Shown: in pieces, positions 31,150 through 47,600 of the stretch
Layout: every line of letters begins with the position of its first letter
Position numbering within the stretch: position 1 is the stretch's first letter
NCBI RefSeq assembly: GCF_017833295.1
Contig: NZ_JAFIBW010000001.1
Location: forward strand, 6,252,001 to 6,316,000
DNA: 64,000 nt
Direction of reading: 5' to 3'
Source of the DNA: Methylobacterium sp. PvR107
GTDB taxonomy: Bacteria > Pseudomonadota > Alphaproteobacteria > Rhizobiales > Beijerinckiaceae
Position numbers and translations under genes: made by a program
The notes under the pieces: model-generated
The model's database searches: none
Told to the model about the DNA's origin: nothing
What the model saw: the letters and a program-made list of their open reading frames with translations, nothing else

Positions 31150-31462
31150 GTGCGGGTCCCCCAAAAGTCAGTCCCCGGATTCTTGCGCCGGGAGGATCGT
31201 GGGCGGATTATCTCTCTTGATGGATTGCCGCCGCATGAACGGACGGCGATCCGTGCCCCGAAGCGTCCGACCGTGCGGTCGGCTTCCGGCGAAGTCGTGG
31301 CAGCGCCGCCCCGGCGGAGCGCACGGACACGCAGCAGCACATATGGCGCGCCGCCGTGACATTCCAGTCACACGCGCCGGATAGGCCCGGGCCGCATCTG
31401 CCGCCGGTCGCGGGCGCGCGGCTCTGTACTCAACCCTGGGCCGACAAAGCGAGAGGCGCAGC
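31150..31462. other. Divergent promoter spacer of glgP and the alpha-glucosidase gene
   Basis: No gene or clear repeat is seen. Neither strand shows a GGAAC-N16/17-CGTT promoter. The promoters could not be placed with confidence. Confidence 0.45.
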
Positions 31463-33049
31463 ATGACCGACACCGTCTGGTGGAAGCGCGGGACCGTCTA
31501 CCAAGTCTACCCCCGTTCCTTTCAGGACACGAACGGCGACGGCGTCGGCGATCTGCCGGGGATCACGGCGCGCCTGGATTACCTGGCTTGGCTCGGGGTC
31601 GACGCCGTGTGGATCTCGCCGGTCTACCCCTCGCCCATGGCGGATTTCGGCTACGACGTGGCCGATTATTGCGGGATCGACCCGCTGTTCGGCACGCTGG
31701 CCGATTTCGACGCGCTGGTCGCCGAGGCCCACCGGCGGAAGTTGAAGGTGATCCTCGACTTCGTGCCGAACCATTCCTCGATCGCGCATCAATGGTTCGC
31801 GGAGAGCCGGTCGTCGCGCACGAGCCCGAAGCGGGACTGGTATATCTGGCGCGACCCCGCGCCGGGCGGCGGTCCGCCCAACAACTGGCTGTCGAATTTC
31901 GGCGGCCCGGCCTGGACCTTCGACGCGGCCACCGGCCAGTACTACTACCACGCCTTCCTGGCCGAGCAGCCGGACCTGAACTGGCGCAACCCCGCGGTGC
32001 GGGCGGCCATGCACGACGTGCTGCGCTTCTGGCTGGAGCGCGGGGTCGACGGGTTCCGGGTCGACGTGATCTGGCACCTGATGAAGGATGCGGGCTTCCG
32101 CGACAACCCGGCCAATCCCGACTACGCGCCGGGCGCGCCCGAGATCAACCGCTTCACCCAGGTCTACTCCGCCGACCGGCCTGAGATCTTCGACGTGATC
32201 GCCGGGATGCGGGCGGTGCTGCGCCAGTACGGCGAGCGGGTGCTGATCGGCGAGATCTACCTGCCGGTGGAGCGGCTGGTCGCCTATTACGGCCCGGACC
32301 TCACCGGCGCCGACCTGCCGTTCAATTTCCAGCTGATCCAGACCCCGTGGCGGGCCGACGCGGTGGCCGACCTCGTGGCGCAGTACGAGGCGGCCCTGCC
32401 CGAGGGCGGCTGGCCGAACTGGGTGCTGGGCAATCACGACCAGCCGCGCATCGCCGCCCGCGTCGGGGCCGATCAGGCCCGCATCGCCGCGATGCTGCTC
32501 CTGACCCTGCGGGGCACGCCGACCCTCTATTACGGCGACGAGATCGGCCTCGGCCACGTGCCGATCCCGCCGGAGCGCGCCCGCGACCCGTGGGAGCACA
32601 ACGAGCCCGGGCACGGCCGCGATCCGGAGCGCACGCCGATGCAGTGGGACGACAGCCCGCAGGCCGGATTTTCCACGGCCGAGCCCTGGCTGCCGCTGGC
32701 TGAGGACTGGACGACCCGCAATGTCGAGAGCCAGCGCTCCGACCCTGGCTCGATGCTGACCCTGCATCGGCGGCTGCTCGGCCTGCGCCGCGACCACCCG
32801 GCACTCGCCGTGGGCGGCTACCGGCCGGTGCCGCTGGGGATCGCGGAGGTGTTCGCCTACGAGCGCTTCGCCGACGCCGCCGTTCTGCGCGTGCTCCTGA
32901 ATTTCGGCGCGGTGGCGCAGGAACTGCCGCTGCCCGAGGGCGGCTGGACCGTGCTGCTCTCGACCCATGCGGGGCGCGCGGGCGAGACGGCCGGCCTGAC
33001 CCTGGCGCTGGGACCCGCCGAGGGGGTGATCCTGCGCCGCGACGGGTGA
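31463..33049 (+). CDS. GH13 alpha-glucosidase (oligo-1,6-glucosidase/sucrose-type subfamily)
   Basis: A 528-residue GH13 hydrolase. YQVYPRSFQDTNGDGVGDL is the calcium-loop signature of alpha-glucosidase/TreS relatives. The four conserved regions are complete: DFVPNHSS, GFRVDVIW (nucleophile D201), LIGEIYLP (acid/base E264) and GNHDQPR (D326). It likely trims maltose or short maltodextrins to glucose in the cytoplasm, since no signal peptide is present. It is the only glucan-degrading hydrolase on this strand, set between glgP and glgA. Isomaltase or sucrose specificity cannot be excluded. Confidence 0.88.
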   Translation: MTDTVWWKRGTVYQVYPRSFQDTNGDGVGDLPGITARLDYLAWLGVDAVWISPVYPSPMADFGYDVADYCGIDPLFGTLADFDALVAEAHRRKLKVILDFVPNHSSIAHQWFAESRSSRTSPKRDWYIWRDPAPGGGPPNNWLSNFGGPAWTFDAATGQYYYHAFLAEQPDLNWRNPAVRAAMHDVLRFWLERGVDGFRVDVIWHLMKDAGFRDNPANPDYAPGAPEINRFTQVYSADRPEIFDVIAGMRAVLRQYGERVLIGEIYLPVERLVAYYGPDLTGADLPFNFQLIQTPWRADAVADLVAQYEAALPEGGWPNWVLGNHDQPRIAARVGADQARIAAMLLLTLRGTPTLYYGDEIGLGHVPIPPERARDPWEHNEPGHGRDPERTPMQWDDSPQAGFSTAEPWLPLAEDWTTRNVESQRSDPGSMLTLHRRLLGLRRDHPALAVGGYRPVPLGIAEVFAYERFADAAVLRVLLNFGAVAQELPLPEGGWTVLLSTHAGRAGETAGLTLALGPAEGVILRRDG

Positions 33050-33417
33050 GCAGCCCGGATCTGCGCATCCGGGCGACGCGCCGAATCGGGAACGCCGGTC
33101 CAACGGTCCGGCACTGATGGAACGGCACTTCGTCGTCCGAATAGGCGGCGCGACGTGGCCCAGGGCCGCGTGCCAGGATGAGCTTGGCGCCCTCTGGGTT
33201 AGCTGCGCTCCGCTCGCACAGGCGGCGCTGCCGAAGCCGTCAGCCGTAGGCGGCTGGCCAGCGCGCTCTCCACCCGAAAAGGCGCGCTCATCGATCGAAA
33301 ACCGTCGATCCGGCGCGATTTCTTGTTGCAATGCGACATAGGTAAGTGAAGCTTAATGCACGCGGTGGCCTATTTTGTGCGTCGCAACGGAACCGTCGCG
33401 GCGGAGGAGCTTTAGCC
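33050..33417. other. Spacer upstream of glgA
   Basis: It holds one REP-like unit (33193-33224) and a moderately AT-rich patch at about 33320-33385 that probably carries the glgA promoter. A 74-codon plus-strand frame here is derived from the repeat and is not called. Confidence 0.5.
33193..33224 (+). repeat. REP-like unit, locus 2 (single)
   Basis: The sequence ctgggttagctgcgctccgc, continuing tcgcacaggcgg, matches the plus-strand unit at 58141-58172 closely. No clear inverted partner was found beside it. Confidence 0.55.
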
Positions 33418-35034
33418 GTGGTTGAGATCGCGACAGCCGTACTTGGCCGGTCGTCTGCCGGACCGGGGCATTCCGCCCGGCCAGGATCAATGCCGATGCT
33501 CGATGCGCGCCGTGGTGGTTCCTTCGCCGAGTGGTCATCGAGCGAAGAGGACGGCGTCGTTCCCGTATCGGTTCCGGCCCGTCCCGCCTCCCTGCGCCGC
33601 CGCATCCTCTACGCCACGCCCGAGATGGCCGATTTCGTGAAGACCGGCGGTCTCGGCGAGGTCTCGGCCGCCCTGCCCCGGGCCCTGGTGCCGCATTACG
33701 ACATCCGCGTGCTGATCCCCGGCTACCGGCAGGTCCGCGCGGCGTTCCCTGAGATCCCGGTCATCGCCCGCCTCGAGGGCTTCGCGGGAATCCCGGCCTG
33801 CGACCTCGGCCTGGTCGAGGCGGTCGACGGCCTGCGCATCTACGTCCTGCTCAGCCCCGACCTCTACGAGCGCGACGGCACGCCCTATGGCGACCAGCAG
33901 GGTGATTTCGGCGACAACGACCTGCGCTTCGCCCGTCTCAGCCTCGCGGCGGCCGAACTTGCCGCCGGCATCGATCCCGACTGGGCGGCCGACCTGCTGC
34001 ACCTCAACGACTGGCAGGCTGCTCTGGCCCCCGCCTACCTCGCCTGGCGCGGCCGGCGGGTTCCCAGCGTGCTGACGATCCACAACCTCGCCTATCAGGG
34101 CCTGTTTCCCCGGGACGCCCTGCCCCGCCTCGGCGTGCCGGAATCGGCCTTCCAGGTCGACGGTGCCGAGTTCTACGGCCAGCTCTCCTTCCTGAAGGCC
34201 GGCATCTTCTACGCCTCGCAGGTCACCACGGTGAGCCAGACCTACGCGCGGGAGATCCAGACCGCCGAGATGGGCTGCGGCCTCGACGGGCTGCTGCGCA
34301 CCCGCGCCGGCCAGGGCCGGCTCGCCGGCATCCTCAACGGCATCGACGAGACCTGGGACCCGAGCGCCGACCCGCACCTCGCGACGCGCTTCGAGGTCGA
34401 TGACTGGAAGGGCAAGCGCGCCAATGCCGAGGCGGTGCGCCAGCAATTCGGCCTGGCCGTCTCCCGCGGGCCGCTCTTCGCCATCGTGTCGCGGCTCGTC
34501 CACCAGAAGGGCATCGACCTGAGCCTGCAGGCGGCCGAGGCCATCGTGGCCGAGGGCGGCCAGCTCGTGGTGATCGGCCAGGGCGAGGGCCGGTTCGAGC
34601 AGGCGCTCCGCGGACTCGCCAAGCGCCATCCCGACGCGGTCGGGGTCCATGTCGGCTTCGAGGAGGCGCAGGCCCGGCGGATGTTCGCCGGCAGCGACTT
34701 CCTGCTGATGCCCTCGCGCTTCGAGCCCTGCGGGCTGGCGCAGATGTACGCGCAGCGCTTCGGCTCCCTGCCGATCGTGCGCCGGACCGGGGGCTTGGCC
34801 GACACCGTCGAGGACGGGGTGACGGGCTTCACCTTCGCGGACGCCTCGGCGGCGTCCTTCGGCGCGGCGGTCCGCCGGGCGCTGGAGGCCTTCGGCCAGA
34901 AGAAGCGCCTCAACGCCATGCGGCGGCGCGCTATGTCGGCCCGGTTCGGCTGGGACCAGGCCGCCGACAACTATGCCGGGCTCTATGGCCGGGCCATCGG
35001 CAACAGCACGGCTTTGCGCTGGCGGGCGGCGTAG
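33418..35034 (+). CDS. glgA: Glycogen synthase (NDP-glucose)
   Basis: A 538-residue GT5 enzyme extending alpha-1,4-glucan from ADP-glucose. The nucleotide-binding KTGGLGEVSAALPRAL lies near residue 78; LHLNDWQAAL, TIHNLAYQG, ILNGIDETWDP, VSRLVHQKGIDL and the catalytic-site SRFEPCGLAQMYAQRFG complete the fold. GTG at 33418 is chosen because GGAGGAG stands eight bases before it. This gives a non-conserved N-terminal extension of about 60 residues relative to most GlgA proteins; an ATG at 33490 is the alternative. No glgC (ADP-glucose pyrophosphorylase) is in the window. It converges on glgB. Confidence 0.94.
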   Translation: MVEIATAVLGRSSAGPGHSARPGSMPMLDARRGGSFAEWSSSEEDGVVPVSVPARPASLRRRILYATPEMADFVKTGGLGEVSAALPRALVPHYDIRVLIPGYRQVRAAFPEIPVIARLEGFAGIPACDLGLVEAVDGLRIYVLLSPDLYERDGTPYGDQQGDFGDNDLRFARLSLAAAELAAGIDPDWAADLLHLNDWQAALAPAYLAWRGRRVPSVLTIHNLAYQGLFPRDALPRLGVPESAFQVDGAEFYGQLSFLKAGIFYASQVTTVSQTYAREIQTAEMGCGLDGLLRTRAGQGRLAGILNGIDETWDPSADPHLATRFEVDDWKGKRANAEAVRQQFGLAVSRGPLFAIVSRLVHQKGIDLSLQAAEAIVAEGGQLVVIGQGEGRFEQALRGLAKRHPDAVGVHVGFEEAQARRMFAGSDFLLMPSRFEPCGLAQMYAQRFGSLPIVRRTGGLADTVEDGVTGFTFADASAASFGAAVRRALEAFGQKKRLNAMRRRAMSARFGWDQAADNYAGLYGRAIGNSTALRWRAA

Positions 35035-35139
35035 GGACTTTTCGCGGCCTTCCCCCCGCGGGAGGGGCAAGCCCGTTCGCGCCGGATCGTCCCTCCCGGT
35101 AGCGGGGGAGCGTCCTTTCGCGCCGCTTCACTGTGGGCC

Positions 35140-35261
35140 GTCGTTCCGGGGCGCCGCAGGCGAACCCGGACCCGAAGGGGCAACCCAGATCCGCCGTCGG
35201 TGCGGACCGTGACGCGTCGCGGGTCTGGATCCCGGGCTCCGCTGCGCGATCCCGGGATGAC
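35140..35261 (+). repeat. Dispersed intergenic palindromic element, copy A
   Basis: It starts gtcgttccggggcgccgcag and ends gatcccgggatgac; the two ends are imperfect inverted repeats of each other. It matches the element at 11078-11218 read on the other strand. It lies between the convergent glgA and glgB. A CT-rich pair (ccttccccccgcgggagggg / tccctcccggtagcggggg) at 35048-35111 precedes it. Confidence 0.7.
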
Positions 35262-35293
35262 GCCGTGACGTCTGGACGGAGGCGAAAGCCTCC

Positions 35294-37575
35294 TCACCCC
35301 TCCAGCAAAAAGATCATCGTGGCGAGCGGCGGCAGGGTCAGCGACAGGCTCTGCTTCTGGCCGTGGCTCGCTTGGTCGTCGGTGTGGCAACCGCCCTGGT
35401 TGCCCAGGTTGGAGCCGCCATACGCCCCGGCATCCGAGTTGAACGCCTCCCGGTAGAAGCCGGCCTGCGGCACGCCGATCCGGTAGCCCTCGCGCGGCAC
35501 CGGCGTGAAGTTCGAGACCACGATGGCGACCTCGCCGGGCTTGGCGCCCTTGCGGGCCCAGGCGATCACGCTGTTGTCCTGATCGTCCGCCACCAGCCAC
35601 TGGAAGCCGGTATGCTCGACATCGCGGCTGTAGAGGGCCGGCGTCGAGACGTAGAGCCGGTTGAGATCGCGCACCACGCTCTGCACGCCCTTGTGCAGCG
35701 GGTCGTCGAGGTGGTGCCAGTCCAGGCTGGTGTCGTGGTTCCACTCCCGCTCCTGGCCGAACTCGCCGCCCATGAACAGCAGCTTCTTGCCGGGATGCCC
35801 CCACATGAAGCCGTAATAGGCCCGGAGGTTCGCGAATTTCTGCCAGCGGTCGCCCGGCATCTTGCCGAGCAGCGAGCCCTTCCCGTGCACGACCTCGTCG
35901 TGGGAGAGCGGCAGGACGAAATTCTCCGAGAAGGCGTAGAGCAGCCCGAAGGTCAGGTTGTGGTGGTGGTAACGGCGATGGATCGGATCCTCCTGCATGA
36001 AATGCAGGGTGTCGTGCATCCAGCCCATGTTCCACTTGAAGCCGAAGCCCAGGCCGCCCGTGTAGGTCGGGTGCGAGACGCCGGGCCAAGAGGTCGATTC
36101 CTCGGCCACCGTGATCGTCCCCGGCGCGTGGCTGTAGGTCGCCTCGTTGGTCTTGCGCAGGAAATCGATCGCGTCGAGGTTCTCGTTGCCGCCGTAGCGG
36201 TTCGGGATCCACTCGCCCTGGCGGCGGGAATAGTCGAGGTAGAGCATCGACGCGACGGCATCCACCCGCAGGCCGTCGAGGTGGTAATGCTCCAGCCAGA
36301 ACCGGGCGTTGGCGGCGAGGAAGGTCGCGACCTCGGTCCGCCCGAAATTGTAGATGTAGGTGCCCCAATCCTGGTGGAAGCCCTGGCGCGGGTCGGCGTG
36401 CTCGTAGAGGTGGGTGCCGTCGAACAGGCCGAGCCCGTGGGCGTCGAGCGGGAAGTGGCCCGGCACCCAGTCGAGCAGCACGCCGATGCCGGCCTCGTGG
36501 GCGGCGTCCACGAAGGCGGCGAAGTCCTCCGGCGTGCCGAAGCGGCTGGTCGGCGCGAACAGCGAGACCGGCTGGTAGCCCCAGGATCCGTCGAACGGGA
36601 ACTCGGTGATCGGCAGCATCTCGATATGGGTGAAGCCCATATCCTTGACGTAGGGGATCAGCCGCTCGCCGAGCTCGCGGTAGGTCAGGTAGCGGTTGCC
36701 CTCTTCGGGCACCCGCGCCCAGGAGCCGAGATGGACCTCGTAGACCGAGATCGCCGCGTGGCGCGGATCCTTGGCGCCGCGGGTGCTCATCCAGCCGGAA
36801 TCGCGCCAGTCGAACTCGCCCGACCCATGGGTGACCGAGGCGGTCTCCGGCGGGTGCTGGGCCGCGAAGGCGACCGGGTCGGCCTTGAGCGGGACCAGGG
36901 ACCCGTCGGGCCCGCGGATCTCGAACTTGTAGCGCGCGCCGGCCTTGAGGCCGGGCACGAACAGCTCCCAGATGCCGCCGTCCTGCCAAAGGCGCATCGG
37001 GTGGCGGCGCCCGTCCCAGTCGTTGAAGTCGCCGACCACGCTGACCTTGCGGGCATTCGGGGCCCAGACCGCGAAACGGAAGCCGTCGATGCCGTCGAGC
37101 TGCCCCGACTGGGCGCCGAGCATCCGGTAGACGAGGTTGGTGCCGACCTCGCGCAGGGAGGCGACGTCGTACTGCTCGATCGACGAGCCGAAGCCGTAGG
37201 GGTCGTAGCGGCGGCGCTTGGTGCCGTCCCAGGACTCGACCTCGATCTCGTAGAGCGGCCGGTGCTCGCCCTCGGCCTTGGCGACCCAGAACCCGTCCGG
37301 GTGGCGCTTCTCGAACGGCACGGTCCGGCCGTCCATCACCAGGGTGGCGGCCCGGGCCTCGGGCAGCACGGCGCGCACCTCCCAGGCCTTGGGCCCGACC
37401 CGGTGGGGCCCGAGCACCGCGAACGGATCGCCGTGGCTGGCGGCCATCAGCGCCGCGATCGCGTCCGGATGGACGCTCGGCGCCGCAGCCTCGGTGCCGG
37501 AGCCCGGGACATCCGCGGTCCGCGCCGTCGCCGCTTCCGGGTCGACCCGCGTTGCGAAGGTCTCGTCGATCGCCG

Positions 37576-37579
<4 letters not shown>
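35294..37579 (-). CDS. glgB: 1,4-alpha-glucan branching enzyme
   Basis: A 761-residue GH13/CBM48 enzyme that makes alpha-1,6 branches. After a non-conserved 35-residue start, an N-terminal beta domain precedes the CBM48 ([20 protein letters not shown]). The catalytic barrel shows [23 protein letters not shown] (nucleophile), [11 protein letters not shown] (acid/base) and [15 protein letters not shown]. The ATG at 37579 overlaps the TreS-Pep2 stop by four bases; the open frame continuing upstream is a shadow. Branching serves both the GlgA and GlgE routes. It is the last gene of the minus-strand run. Confidence 0.96.
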
Positions 37580-40854
<3,275 letters not shown>

Positions 40855-41000
40855 CGCGTCGCTGCCTCATCGGTCGAAGGGACTGGGACCGGCGGTCGGG
40901 ACCGGCCGGGGCGCGGGCGGTCGGCCGCGCGGGGCAATGGTCGGCGACGGGCGGGCCCGTCGTCGGGATCAGGAGTCATGGTCGAGTGCCACGGGCGGCC

Positions 41001-44381
<3,381 letters not shown>

Positions 44382-44531
44382 GCTGCCTCTCGGCTCCCGT
44401 TCCCAGTGTCGTAACGCCCGAACCGCCGGGCTGTGCCGCGCGATCCGGTCCGCCGTGTCTCAGCAGAGTTGCGTGACAGGGCTGCGGAGGCGGCACCGGA
44501 AGAGACGCCCGGACTGCCGCCGCCCCTGCGA

Positions 44532-44611
44532 CCGGAGCGAAGCAATCCAGAAGCGCCACGCTGATCCAGGTCGCGCTGCCCTGGGTCGCTTCGCTGCGCT
44601 CGCGATGACGG
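44532..44611. repeat. REP-like inverted pair, locus 3
   Basis: A minus-strand unit ccggagcgaagcaatccag (44532-44550) and a plus-strand unit starting ccctgggtcgcttcgctgcg (44579-44611, ending in gcgatgacgg) are separated by 28 bases, in the 235-bp gap between malQ-treY and glgE. Similar pairs occur at 22361 and 58081. RNA across it would fold into a long hairpin and may affect stability of the polycistronic message. Confidence 0.7.
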
Positions 44612-44616
44612 CCCGG

Positions 44617-47600
44617 TCACGGCTCCCGCCGCAGCACCGCGTAGGGCAGGTCGCGCAGGAGGTCGCCGAGATCGGTCCCCTCCCCCTGGCTCTCAACGAT
44701 CCGCCCGGTTGCGAGGTCCCGCCAGCGGGTCCCCGTCCCGAGCTCGACCCGGGTGCCCGCGAAGGCCTCGCCCGACCACGTCGCCTCGCCGACCAAACCC
44801 GCCACCAGCCGCGGCACCGCCACGAACAGGTCGGCGCCCTCCTGGCCGGGATCGGTCCGCCGGTAGGCGAGCACGTGGCCGGCTCGGGGACCCGTTGCGT
44901 CGACGGGCTCGTAGGCGGCGCTGGCGTAGAAGTCCGGGCGCTCGGCCCGCTCGGCGAGCAGCCGCGTGAGCGTCGCCTGCTTGACCCGCCCGTCCGGCCA
45001 GTGGCCCAGCAGTTCCGACGGATCTCCGCCCTGTTCGCGCATCCGTTCCAGCGCCGGGTAGTCCACCGGGCGGCGATTGTCGGGGTCGACGAAGGAGAAG
45101 TCCCAGATCTCCGTGCCCTGGTAGGTGTCGGGCAGGCCGGGCAGGGTGCATTTCAGGACCGTCCGGCCGAGGCTCGCCAGCATGCCGAGATGGGCGAGCC
45201 GCCGGGCGAAGGGCCGGAGCGCGCTCAGGAAATCCGAGCCCGGGGCGATCAGCGCCGTGAACAGCCGCTTGACCGCGCCCTCGTAGACCTCGTCGACGTT
45301 GACCCAGCTCGACCGGCGCTTGCCCTCGCGCATGGCCTTCTCGCCGTAGGCGATCAGCCGGTCGCGGAAATCCGTGATCGCCCCGGCCTCGTCCCGCTCC
45401 AGCAGCGCGAGCGGCCAGGCCCCCAGGATCGCCTGGAAGAACATCCACTGGTCGTTGGCGTCGGGGGCCGGCTCGCCGTCGATCCGGGCGAGGTGCGGGC
45501 CGGCTGTCCGCTGCCACAGGTCCCAGGCCTTGGCCCATTCCTCCGGGATCTCCGAGAGGGCCAGCAGCCGGGTGCGGGCATCCTCGCCGCGCTTGGTGTC
45601 GTGGGTTGCGGTGGTGATCATCGCGCTCGGCCAGTCGCGGGCGCGGGCGATCTGCAGGTCGTGGAAATGCTCCGCGTCGATCCCGTACTCGCCCGGATCG
45701 CCGCCGACCTCGTTGAGGCCGAGGAGACAGGCGTAGCGGTAGAACAGCGTGTCCTCCAGGCTTTTGGCCATGACCGGGCCGGTGAGCTGCTGGAACCGGC
45801 GGCGGAAGCGCAGCACCACCCGCGGGTCCGGCCGGCCGGGGCCCGTGGTCTCGATCCGCCCGAGCAGGACCTCGGCGGCGAAGTCGTGGACCGAGCGGTC
45901 CGGCAGGCTCGACCAGCGCTTGGCCTTGGCGACCGCACCCTCGATCAGGCGCACGTCCTCGGGCTCGACCTCGCCCTCCTCCAGCTCCGGCGGCAAGTAG
46001 CTCCGATAGGTCGGGAAGCGCGCGATGATCTCGATCAGCGCCCGGCGCAGGGCATTGACGGTGAAGTCGCGGGTGCGCCGGTCGGCGTCGGCGACCTCCT
46101 TGAGGTCGGTGGTCAGCACCTCCAGCTCGCTCGCGAAGCTGATCTCGAGGATCTCGGCCTTGGCGGCGCGGAGCTGGAAGCCGTAGGGCTCGTCGAAGCC
46201 CGTGGCCCAGGTGTAGAGCCGCTCGACCTTCCCGCGCCGGGACTTGTCGACGAGAATGCCGTCGAGCTGGTTGAGCACGTCGTAGCCCGTGGTCCCGGCC
46301 ACCGGCCAGGGCCGCAGCCGCTCGCCCGGCTCCAGGATCTTTTCGACCACCACGTAGAAGCCCGGCCCGACCGCCGCCTGCAGCGCCCGCGCATAGCCCA
46401 GCGGGTCGGCGAGGCCGTCGATGTGGTCGATCCGCAAGCCGTCGATCCGGCCCTCGCGGACGTGCCGGAACACGGTCTCGTGGGAGCGGTGGAAGATGTC
46501 GGACAGCTCGACCCGCAATCCCGCCAGGGAATTCACGTCGAAGAAGCGGCGGTAATTGATGTCGCTCGACGCCACGCGCCAATGGGCCAGCCGGTAGGCC
46601 TGCGCCTCCAGGAGCCGGTGCAGCGGCCCGAAACTGTCCGGGCGGCCCTTGAAGCCGTTGAGCAGCGCCAGCGTGCTGGCGGTGGCCTCCTGGATCAGCG
46701 GCGACACGCCGTAGATCTCGGCGAGCCGGCGCTTCAGCTCCTCGGCCTCCTCCGGGAAACTCCTGCGGCGGGTCTCGTCGGTGTCGATCGACATCGCCCG
46801 CAGCCGCTCGGAGATGGCGAGCAGTTCCGCGGTGGTGTCGTCGTCCACGGCCCCGATGGCGGCGATCACCCGGTTGAGGATGGTCGGGTAGCTCAAGGGG
46901 CGGATCGGCAGCTGGTGCTCGTAGTGCCAGACGCTGAAGGCGCCCGTGTCGGGATCGAACTTCAGCTCCAGCGTGCCCTTCTCCAAAGCCTCGCCGTAGC
47001 GGTCGCCGAGGAACGGGATCACGAGGTTGCGCCCGGCGCCGAGCCGCTGCCAGTCGATGTCGAAGGCATCGGCGAACGGCGACAGGGAGCCCCATTCCAG
47101 CACCGACAGCCACCACGGGTTGTCGGACCCGCCGACGCCCATGTGGTTCGGGACGATGTCGAGCAGCAGCTTGATGCCGTGCGCATGCAGCGCCTCGGAG
47201 AGCCGGATGAAGCCCGCCTCGCCGCCGAGTTCCGGGTTGATCGTGCCGTGGTCGACGATGTCGTAGCCGTGGGTCGAGCCCGGCCGCGCCTTCTGGAGCG
47301 GCGAGGCGTAGACGTGGCTGATCCCGAGCCGGTGCAGGTAGGGGATGATCTTGCCCGCATCCGCGAAGGTGAAGTCCTTGTGGAATTGCAGCCGGTAGGT
47401 CGAGCGGGGCGGCGGCGCCGCGAGCCGTGCCGCGCCCGAGCGCGGGCCCCGGGCCTCGGCCGAGAGGGCGGCTGCGAGCTTCGCCAGCGGGCCGCCCGGG
47501 GCGGCGATGTCCGCCAGCTCCCGGTCGAGCTTGCGCCGCCAGTTCGGATAGCCCTCGGTCGAGCCCGGCACGTTGGCCTGGGCGAGTTCCGAGACCACGT

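Noticed and set aside
33389..33413. GGAAC upstream of glgA as an EcfG promoter
   Set aside because: The -10 element is not matched (CTTT after 16 bases) and the site would overlap the ribosome binding site.
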